Below are positions 58,601 through 64,000 of a stretch of 64,000 nt of DNA, in pieces. The translations under genes were made by a program, and so were the position numbers. The DNA is from Poriferisodalis sp965214215. Its GTDB lineage: Bacteria > Actinomycetota > Acidimicrobiia > Acidimicrobiales > Poriferisodalaceae. Location of the stretch: NCBI RefSeq assembly GCF_965214215.1, contig NZ_CBDCBD010000003.1, positions 1,550,001 to 1,614,000 of the forward strand. The letters run 5' to 3'. The notes under the pieces are model-generated. The model worked only from the letters and a program-made list of their open reading frames with translations. It ran no database searches and was not told the origin of the DNA. Within the stretch, counting starts at the first letter, position 1; every line of letters starts with the position of its first letter.

Positions 58601-59449
58601 CGCCCAGTGGTCGCCCCGGAAGACCCCGCCGCCCTTGGGCACGCCGCGGCCGTCGAGGTTGGACTCGTTCAGCACAGCGAATCGCTCGACATCGGTGGCG
58701 CCCGCACACAGCCGTGCCAGGTAGTCGTCAAGCTTGCTCAGCAGCAATGTGGCCTTCTCGCTGAATTCCATCGTCGGATGCCGCCATTGCAGTAGCGCCA
58801 TTCCCTGCTCGATGATGCCGCTTGCATCGATGGGCGTCGCTTGCGGTGCCGCGTCGGCCACCCGGACCCGGTCCCAATTCGCATTGAATGCCGTGCCGAT
58901 ATCACGAAGCGAGCCGAGGTCGGCGCCTGCGGCGTCGACGAGTTCGACAGCCCAGGCGATATCGGGGTCGGACAGCAACGCGTCGATGAAGCGATGCCAT
59001 CGCTCGTCGAACTCGACGTCGCTCGAAATCTGATCGAGTGCCTCAAAGCGGGGGGGCAGCCCGGCCTCGATGGGGTGCTCGGACAGGATCCGTCGCGCGA
59101 ATCCGTGCAGCGTGGAGATGGCGGCGCTGTCGAGCCCGTCGAGCACACCGGTCAATTCCGCCCTGCCTTGCCCGCTCGATGTCGATGCGAGGCGTTCGTT
59201 GAGCTTGGCGCGGACCCGGTTGCGCAGTTCGGCGGCGGCTTTGTCGGTGAACGTGATGGCGGCGATAGAGCCGATCGCCGCCGCGCTCGGTCCGGTGACG
59301 AGTTCGAGCATCCGATCGACCAGCGCAGTGGTCTTGCCGGTTCCGGCGCCGGCTTCGACGAACATGGTGGTGGCGGTCTGCCGGCAGACACGATCGCGAT
59401 CTGTGAGGTCAGCCTGATGCGATGTCGTTGCGGGTGGCGGCAGGCTCAC
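55688..59449 (-). CDS. addA: AddA-like UvrD/RecB helicase-nuclease
   Basis: A 1253-residue protein. GTG 59449 overlaps the stop of the upstream gene by 4 bases (GTGA) and has GGGGAG upstream. SF1 helicase motifs: Ia/Walker A EAGAGTGKTTALV (Lys39), AITFTDKAAAELRNRV, motif II LLLDEFQDTDPIQ and motif III VGDPKQSIYRFRRADIELY. Then come LRVNFRST, VMTVHASKGLQFPIVIV and LLYVACTRARDHLVVS. The C-terminal RecB-type nuclease shows VEGFVDLMYED, LVVVDYKTD and QCAAYAWCLARA. With the partner gene it would resect double-strand breaks and degrade foreign linear DNA. AddA is named by architecture; AdnAB-like is the alternative. Confidence 0.88.
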   Translation of the reverse strand: MSLPPPATTSHQADLTDRDRVCRQTATTMFVEAGAGTGKTTALVDRMLELVTGPSAAAIGSIAAITFTDKAAAELRNRVRAKLNERLASTSSGQGRAELTGVLDGLDSAAISTLHGFARRILSEHPIEAGLPPRFEALDQISSDVEFDERWHRFIDALLSDPDIAWAVELVDAAGADLGSLRDIGTAFNANWDRVRVADAAPQATPIDASGIIEQGMALLQWRHPTMEFSEKATLLLSKLDDYLARLCAGATDVERFAVLNESNLDGRGVPKGGGVFRGDHWAPMREELEELRAKCAAAATEATDNAIAALCDRIARFTLEAADQRRVAGRLEFHDLLVRARDLLRVSPEARASLHRRYRHLLLDEFQDTDPIQIEIAALIAADEQRFSTDTASATDRGATWDQLDTVPGQLFFVGDPKQSIYRFRRADIELYRDAQQRFGREIGETASLRVNFRSTASIMAWVNAVFGSLMTADRSDPAGNDESDFDGGGAGDGDEGSSARRLQAPYAALTAVRADVSTGPAVTMLGRDAHDKKESGLNAEGIRTVEAADIADVVCEIIHDGWEVHDRHLDDIRPARLGDITILVPTRTCLPQLEAGLSAASVPYRLDASEFVWRSQTVRDLMMCLRAAADPDDALAVVSALRTPMYGCGDDDLYAYYRAAGSWSYFAAEVASSLHGEHHRVASALAHLRTLYDAHTLVAPSVLLERLVRERRVFEQAAAGPRTRDVWRHVRYVIDQARAWSESQHGGLRKFLRWVEMQSAERAKVTEAMLPESDDDSVRVMTVHASKGLQFPIVIVAGLQGNGASPTTTRAAFVDERPGDASTNRYGGAAAVRLRKGAQTSTYAAWFDAERLAEHHERIRLLYVACTRARDHLVVSLHRDTPSKTGKLVNQSHAQVIADAMTLVESAGDDAAGAEQWDCRSGRDPDAEPSALRTDSARPPNAERPDRTEWLDRRDKAAASSRWRPTLSATSMARAAASAATPDAPVSAADMPKGRDANGQPESAPIGSSIAAVQASSKDLPDDRLGGGRAPVRRGRGATATGKAVHGVLQSIDLRSGDGLRPLVAAQAVAEGIAGRQDVIEAFVRSALASDEVRDAAQTRHWKEVYVAAPLDDADETGSPPTVVEGFVDLMYEDPAGGGLVVVDYKTDALGAMPDADSELAQQYRRQCAAYAWCLARAAGTPVSRVVLLYLRGDGSPATADALVGDNLHAAIDAVAGAAQSALVGGQSPPMNPADPARIADAAQTAIVGGR

Positions 59450-62400
59450 GACCGCTCCCCGTCTGGCTCGACAAGCTCTGCGAACGCCGCCAGGGCCGGG
59501 TCGTCTCGCTTGCGACGCCATGAGCGCTGCACGTCAGCGGTGCCGAGTCCGTCGGGGTCGCAGTATGGGCACACGCAGTACTGGCGCCGGTCGTCTTCAG
59601 GCCGAGCGAAGCCGGCGAACACGCCGCTGCGGATGCCGGCCACGATCGCATCGACCACCTCGGCGAAGCGCGCCATCACCGCGCTGTCGATGGGGAGCTC
59701 CAGCCAGTCCCAGCGTCCGCGCCCTGACGAGATGAACCAGTACGCGCTCAGCACTGCCCCTGCGCTCGCCATTGGGGATCCGAAGTGCGCGGCTGCGGCG
59801 AGTGCATAGACCGGCAACTGCAATTTGGTCCCCCCAACGGTCGGGTCGGCCTTGTCGCGCTTGACGATGGCTTTGTAGCTGTCGGCGCCGCCGGTCTTGT
59901 AGTCGACGACGACGAGGCCGCCGTCGGCAGTGCGCTCTACCCGGTCGATGATGCCCCGGAATCCGACTTCGCTGCCGTCGGCAAGGCGATGGGAGACCGC
60001 CGGCGCAGCGCCGTCGAAGCCGAAGCGGAACTCCGAGCTCACGATGTCTCCTCGCGAGCGGGTGCTGCGCTGGGCGTCGCGGTCGAGTAGTTCGCCGAGA
60101 TCGGCGAGCAGGGTCTCGCGATCTCGCTCCCACAGCAGCGGCAGGCCGGTCAGACCGCGCTGTTCGGCATCATCGGCGAGTTCACGTCCCAGGCTGACGA
60201 GTTCGTCGCGATCCTCGCCGGTGGGGGGGCGACTCGGCCCCGGCGGCGGTCGACCTGCACCGGCGGCCGGCATCGGCCCCTTCGACGCCCACGCGTCGCG
60301 GTTGGCGATGAGCGGCCGGTAGAAGCGATCGATCGCCTCATGCACCAAGCTGCCGCGTTCGAGCGCGCCGATGCGGAGGATCTGCTCGGGCTCGGTGGCG
60401 GCACCCACTTCCAGCAGCTGCTCGAACAGGTACTTGCGCGGGCAGGTTGCCCATGTCTCGAGCCGAGTCGGGGACACGACTGCGGCCATAGCGCTGGCGC
60501 TGTCGATGACCCCCGAGAGGTTCCCGTCGAAACGGGTGAACGCCGCGCTGCGCCGGGCAGCGGAGAGTTCGATACCGCAGCGGAACGGCGGGTCGTCGTA
60601 CATCGGGTGCTGCCGCCGGCCCAGCTCGGCGCGGCTCGTGGCAAGCAGGCTCGCCGCGTCGTACTCCCACCCCATGGCAGGGAAAGCGCACGAACGCACG
60701 GCACCCAGGAATGACGGCTGCTCGACGATTCCGGGCACCGTGTCGTCGAGCGCAGCGGCCCGAAGGTTCTCCGCGTCGAGGTATCCGTCGGCGAAGCAGT
60801 GCCCGGTGACATCGAGGCGACGCGCCGTGTCCGCGAGCCAGCGCGACGGAACATATTCGGCGTTGCGGCGCAGATTCCCTCGCGGCACCAGCAGGGTGCA
60901 GCGTTCACGAGTGCCGGCAATCGCAGCGAGCAGAGTCCGGTGGCTCTCCGCTGCGTCGTCGGCGTGCAGCCGCAGCGCGCCGCCCGATGAATGCCGCTCG
61001 TCGTCGTTGACGAGACTGTCCGGCTGGGGACGCGGGGGTGCGATGCCTTCGGCCATCCCGACGACGTAGCTCCGGTCGGGGGTGACATCGAGTGCCCCGG
61101 CGAGCGGACCGACGTAGACGCCCATGCCCTCGGTTCCGCTGCGGCCGTGCGGCTGGGCGAGTTCGGCTTCCAGTGCTTGGCACATGGTGTCGAAGCTGAC
61201 TCGCGGCTCGATGGCACCGAGGTCGGACAGCCGTTCGAGCACGCCCTCGACGCGTTCTGCGGCCGTGATCTCCCACTTGGGCCAGTCCTGGGTCCACTGC
61301 GCTTGGCCGACGGTGCCGAGGTAGCGATGCAGCGATGCCTGCATCCATCCGCACAGGCTCCGCCAGGTGTGCCGATTGCGGCCGTCCATGAGACGCTCAC
61401 GCATCTCCGCCATGAACGCCGCGGCGGCGTCGCACTCGTCAGCCTCGTGCTCGAGCCACCTGCAGCGGGCGAGGCTGGGATCGTCGCCGGACCGTTCCAG
61501 CGAAGCGCGCTCGCGCAGCTCAGCGCCATGGCGCCCGAGCCGTGAGGGCCAGTCGTCGCCGCTGACGACATGGGCGGCCCGAGCGAGGCGCTCCCATGCG
61601 GAATCGGGCACGAAGAAGGGGCGGTCGGCGGCCGTCTCGCTGCGGTGCTCGCCCGCACGGTGCTGGGGCACTTGTGCGCCGGCGAGCAGGTCGAAGACGT
61701 CGCGGCGCTCGAGACGGGGCGCTGGGAGACCGCCGTCGGCGAGTGCGGCGAGGCCCAGGGCGAATCGTCCGTAGATCGACTCGGCAAGCGTCCGGGCGGT
61801 GTTGCCGTACGTGGCGATGCCGGCGGCGTCGAACTGGTCTTCGAGCGTGCGGCCGTACGGCTCGGTCGTGCCGAAGAACACCGCGATCCTGTCCGGCGGG
61901 ACGCCTGCGTCGAGGTCGGCGAGCACGTCGCGCACCACCGTGCGGGCTTCAGCGTCGGCATCGGTGACGCTCACGATCCGGTTGCCGCACGACGCGCTCC
62001 GCAGCTTGTCGCGGCGCCGTTCGTCGAGAACTGGCGGCTCGATTCGCAGGCGCCGGCAGATGCCCTCCGCCACTGCATCTGCGCTGCGTTCACCCGTCAG
62101 CCCCACAAGCAGCTCGACGGCAGCGTCGACCGAAGTGTCGCCGAGCGCACGCAGCAAGCGCGCCTCATGCTGGTTCAGCCGCCGAGGCAGGTACACGCAG
62201 ATGCGTCCGAGTCCCGGCGGGAGCGCATCGAGCGAGCCGACATGCTCCGCGGCAACGGCCATGAGGTCGAATTCGTCGTACCAGTCGTTGCGCAGCGCCG
62301 CCCGCACTCGTCTGCAGACGTCCACCACGCCTGCCGCACGCAGCGACATGTCGGCAATGCCGTCGAGCTGGGCTGCGGATAGGTCGCGCAACTCCATATA

Positions 62401-62841
62401 GGTGCGGCTGAGGGCACCGGCGGTCCGGTGATGGTCGGCAACGGGACCGAACGGGCCGGGGTCGTCGCGCAGCGCGATGCGCACCGCCGCCGTGACTGCC
62501 ATGTCGCTCAATGGCCTGCGCCCGCTTCGCTGCAGCGACGGGCCGCCGAGGCGTTCGGCCAACTCAGCGACGGTGAGCGTCTCGAGCGCGGCGATGCCGC
62601 CGCCACGACTGCCGAGTTGGCGTCGCAGCGACAGCCCCGTGTAGTTGGACGGCACCACCACCGTCACCGCCGCCAGCGGATCGCCGCATTTGGCGCGGCT
62701 CACGAAATCGTCGAGCGCCTCGCGGGCCTCGGCCCCGAATCCGACGCCGACCGCCGCCAGCCCGCCGCCCAACGGCGCACGCGTGCCGTGCGTCTCCCCG
62801 ATCGCCAAGTCTGAGGTGTCCACGCCGGCCAAGCTAGGCAT
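59446..62841 (-). CDS. addB: AddB-like PD-(D/E)XK nuclease with Fe-S cysteines
   Basis: An 1131-residue protein from ATG 62841, first gene of the pair. The N-terminal region (AVTVVVPSNYTGLSLRRQLG) is a helicase-like domain without a Walker A lysine, as in inactive AddB/RexB subunits. The C-terminal nuclease has RLETWATCPRKYLFEQLL with Cys800, FRGIIDRVERTADGGLVVVD, DYKTGG and YCVCPYCD with Cys1089, Cys1091 and Cys1094. Cys-x(n)-C-x-C-x2-C of this kind holds a 4Fe-4S cluster in AddB. A fragment of a second AddB-like N-terminus lies 500 bases upstream at 63324. Confidence 0.87.
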   Translation of the reverse strand: MPSLAGVDTSDLAIGETHGTRAPLGGGLAAVGVGFGAEAREALDDFVSRAKCGDPLAAVTVVVPSNYTGLSLRRQLGSRGGGIAALETLTVAELAERLGGPSLQRSGRRPLSDMAVTAAVRIALRDDPGPFGPVADHHRTAGALSRTYMELRDLSAAQLDGIADMSLRAAGVVDVCRRVRAALRNDWYDEFDLMAVAAEHVGSLDALPPGLGRICVYLPRRLNQHEARLLRALGDTSVDAAVELLVGLTGERSADAVAEGICRRLRIEPPVLDERRRDKLRSASCGNRIVSVTDADAEARTVVRDVLADLDAGVPPDRIAVFFGTTEPYGRTLEDQFDAAGIATYGNTARTLAESIYGRFALGLAALADGGLPAPRLERRDVFDLLAGAQVPQHRAGEHRSETAADRPFFVPDSAWERLARAAHVVSGDDWPSRLGRHGAELRERASLERSGDDPSLARCRWLEHEADECDAAAAFMAEMRERLMDGRNRHTWRSLCGWMQASLHRYLGTVGQAQWTQDWPKWEITAAERVEGVLERLSDLGAIEPRVSFDTMCQALEAELAQPHGRSGTEGMGVYVGPLAGALDVTPDRSYVVGMAEGIAPPRPQPDSLVNDDERHSSGGALRLHADDAAESHRTLLAAIAGTRERCTLLVPRGNLRRNAEYVPSRWLADTARRLDVTGHCFADGYLDAENLRAAALDDTVPGIVEQPSFLGAVRSCAFPAMGWEYDAASLLATSRAELGRRQHPMYDDPPFRCGIELSAARRSAAFTRFDGNLSGVIDSASAMAAVVSPTRLETWATCPRKYLFEQLLEVGAATEPEQILRIGALERGSLVHEAIDRFYRPLIANRDAWASKGPMPAAGAGRPPPGPSRPPTGEDRDELVSLGRELADDAEQRGLTGLPLLWERDRETLLADLGELLDRDAQRSTRSRGDIVSSEFRFGFDGAAPAVSHRLADGSEVGFRGIIDRVERTADGGLVVVDYKTGGADSYKAIVKRDKADPTVGGTKLQLPVYALAAAAHFGSPMASAGAVLSAYWFISSGRGRWDWLELPIDSAVMARFAEVVDAIVAGIRSGVFAGFARPEDDRRQYCVCPYCDPDGLGTADVQRSWRRKRDDPALAAFAELVEPDGERS

Positions 62842-62865
62842 GGGGTGTGACAGACCCGGAGCGGT

Positions 62866-63243
62866 TCAGCCGCGTAGCCATTCGGTGAGGGCAGTGACGG
62901 CTGTGATTGCCACCACGATCTCGAGTGGAAGCGCTACTGAGATCCGTCGCAGTCGCCGGTCGAGCGATGTGCGGTCTGCCTCGCGCTGTTCGGCCATTTT
63001 CAGGGCGAATGCGGCGAACTCGGCGCGGTCTGCTTCGCGTTGTGCGGTGGCTTCGGCGCGGTCTGCGTCGCGTTGTTCGGCCATTTTCAGGGCGAATGCG
63101 GCGAACTCTGCGGCGAGGTGCGGTTTGGTGACGAGGTCGGACAGCGGCGCGGGGGCGAGGCAGGACATCATGTACTCGGCGAGCGGCTCGTCGGTTTGCT
63201 CACGCAGCCAAGCGTAGAGCCGGGATCGGTCTTCTTCGGACAC
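62866..63243 (-). CDS. Small coiled-coil protein with C-terminal membrane helix
   Basis: A 125-residue protein. GTG 63243 has a perfect AGGAGG upstream. The N-terminus is VSEEDRSRLYAWLREQTDEP. A charged helical segment carries the repeated unit EFAAFALKMAEQREADRAE/T, present twice. The C-terminus is a membrane helix (ISVALPLEIVVAITAVTALT). The general design (helix, coiled coil, tail anchor) resembles the two small proteins at 22326 and 24715, but the sequences are not otherwise alike. It is upstream of addB on the same strand and separated by only 24 bases. Its function is unknown. Confidence 0.75.
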   Translation of the reverse strand: MSEEDRSRLYAWLREQTDEPLAEYMMSCLAPAPLSDLVTKPHLAAEFAAFALKMAEQRDADRAEATAQREADRAEFAAFALKMAEQREADRTSLDRRLRRISVALPLEIVVAITAVTALTEWLRG

Positions 63244-63323
63244 GGTGGCCTCCTGGAGTGGGCAGCGAACCGTCGGGCACCGTAGAAGACACTGACTCGA
63301 GCTCAAAATGATTTTTATTGCAT

Positions 63324-63614
63324 CTAGTTACCTGCCGTGATATTAGCTTGACTACGGGTAGCTGCTTGGCGTTGGCTTCGCGGTTGTCGTCCGTTGAAAG
63401 GTCTGGCCCACCCAGGCGAGCAAGTCTGGGACTCGGTCCGCCCGGCCCGCTGCCGGGTGAGCTCCCGCCGCAAGGCAACACCCTCGTAGTTGCTGCGCAC
63501 CAGCACCGTGACCGGCGCGAACGGGTCGTCGGCCTTGGCGTCGCGCACGACGGCCGCGAGTTCGTCACAGGCTGACTGTCCGTAGCCAACGAGCCGGAAC
63601 GAGAGCTGCTGCAC
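63324..63614 (-). pseudogene. Truncated N-terminal fragment of a second AddB-like gene
   Basis: From GTG 63614, about 58 residues align with the N-terminus of the AddB-like protein at 59446-62841. VTVLVRSNYEGVALRRELTR here corresponds to VTVVVPSNYTGLSLRRQLGS there, and SACDELAAVVRDAKADDPFA to REALDDFVSRAKCGDPLA. After RQRAG the similarity stops and the remaining frame is noise. It is a relic of a duplicated gene, or a decayed paralogue replaced by the intact one. Confidence 0.7.
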
Positions 63615-63709
63615 CTCAGCGAACCTACGTCAGGGGTGTCACACACATGATGTTGGGGTCAGCAGTTCGGGCTTGGGTCATCAGTCGCTTCGACGAGGAA
63701 CAGGAAGAC

Positions 63710-64000
63710 TCAGGCGACCTGCACTGCGTCGCGGAGTTGGCTCGGAGGCTTCTCGGGAAATGACAGCACGAGGTGTCGGTTCAGCCCGGACGCAACGCGC
63801 ACGAGCGTGTCGATTCGGTTGCGTGCTCCACCGCCCTCCTCCAGGCGCGAGATCACCGACTGGGTGGTTCCCATGCGCTCTGCCAGCTCGCGCTGGCTCA
63901 GGCCTGCTTGCACCCGCAGGTCGTGGATGAGCTGGCCCAAGGCGAGTTCCTGTTCGACGGCGGCACGAGTCGTCGGGGACGGCTCGCCGCGGCCCGCTTT
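63710..64000 (-). CDS. XRE-family helix-turn-helix regulator (N-terminus outside the window)
   Basis: The frame is open from base 64000 to a stop at 63710, giving 96 residues, with no start needed inside the window. The HTH is LGQLIHDLRVQAGLSQRELA followed by ERMGTTQSVISRLEEGGGAR, then IDTLVRVASGLNRHLVLSFP. This is typical of HigA/HipB-type antitoxins and small regulators. A toxin partner would have to lie beyond the right edge. Confidence 0.85.
   Translation of the reverse strand, partial: KAGRGEPSPTTRAAVEQELALGQLIHDLRVQAGLSQRELAERMGTTQSVISRLEEGGGARNRIDTLVRVASGLNRHLVLSFPEKPPSQLRDAVQVA

Overview
The window is high-GC actinobacterial DNA. F420-dependent luciferase-like oxidoreductases, an MMPL/RND exporter, a bacterial P450, several acyl-CoA dehydrogenases, a DUF222/13E12-type HNH protein and an AddAB-like pair together suggest an Acidimicrobiia-like, lipid- and xenobiotic-degrading actinobacterium. 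This placement is inferred from gene content and codon style; there is no rRNA in the window.

Layout. 1-12.7 kb is housekeeping and catabolism: a FAD oxidase cut by the left edge, acyl-CoA dehydrogenase, F420 oxidoreductase, YbaK-type deacylase, MMPL exporter, 5'-nucleotidase/LysM protein, Ppx/GppA, thioesterase and SDR. 12.9-13.8 kb is a small patch with a two-gene unknown module, an AT-rich stretch, a MITE-like repeat and a fragment of a carboxylase gene. 13.9-20.9 kb is an acyl-CoA/alcohol catabolic block.

20.9-40.9 kb is an accessory island. It holds a VapBC/FitAB toxin-antitoxin pair; a DUF222-HNH nuclease gene bracketed by a ~400 bp direct duplication whose two arms each encode a small membrane protein; a complete type I-G (formerly I-U) CRISPR-Cas operon (csb1-csb2-cas3-csb3-cas4/cas1-cas2) with a 35-repeat array; a zeta-like toxin with a ParD-like antitoxin; and an intact ISL3-family IS with an 8-bp target duplication that has split an already frameshifted replication-relaxation-like gene. 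The cas genes overlap or nearly touch and run straight into the leader and array. The leader-distal repeats are decayed, so new spacers should enter next to cas2.

40.9-55.7 kb has a secreted or anchored FN3 + plant-type LRR protein, then a catabolic run (dihydropyrimidinase, MFS, P450, F420 oxidoreductase, TauD-like dioxygenase, CaiB-like CoA-transferase), an ECF sigma/anti-sigma-like pair, another F420 oxidoreductase and an amidase. 55.7-64 kb has a two-gene AddAB-like helicase-nuclease, a small coiled-coil membrane protein, a remnant of a second AddB-like gene and an XRE regulator cut by the right edge.

The most novel-looking items are a three-copy ~107 bp MITE-like family with CTAGGAG termini, the duplication around the HNH gene, two array spacers that encode nearly the same peptide, repeated GAGCGCTC palindromes in the CRISPR leader, and the FN3-LRR surface protein.
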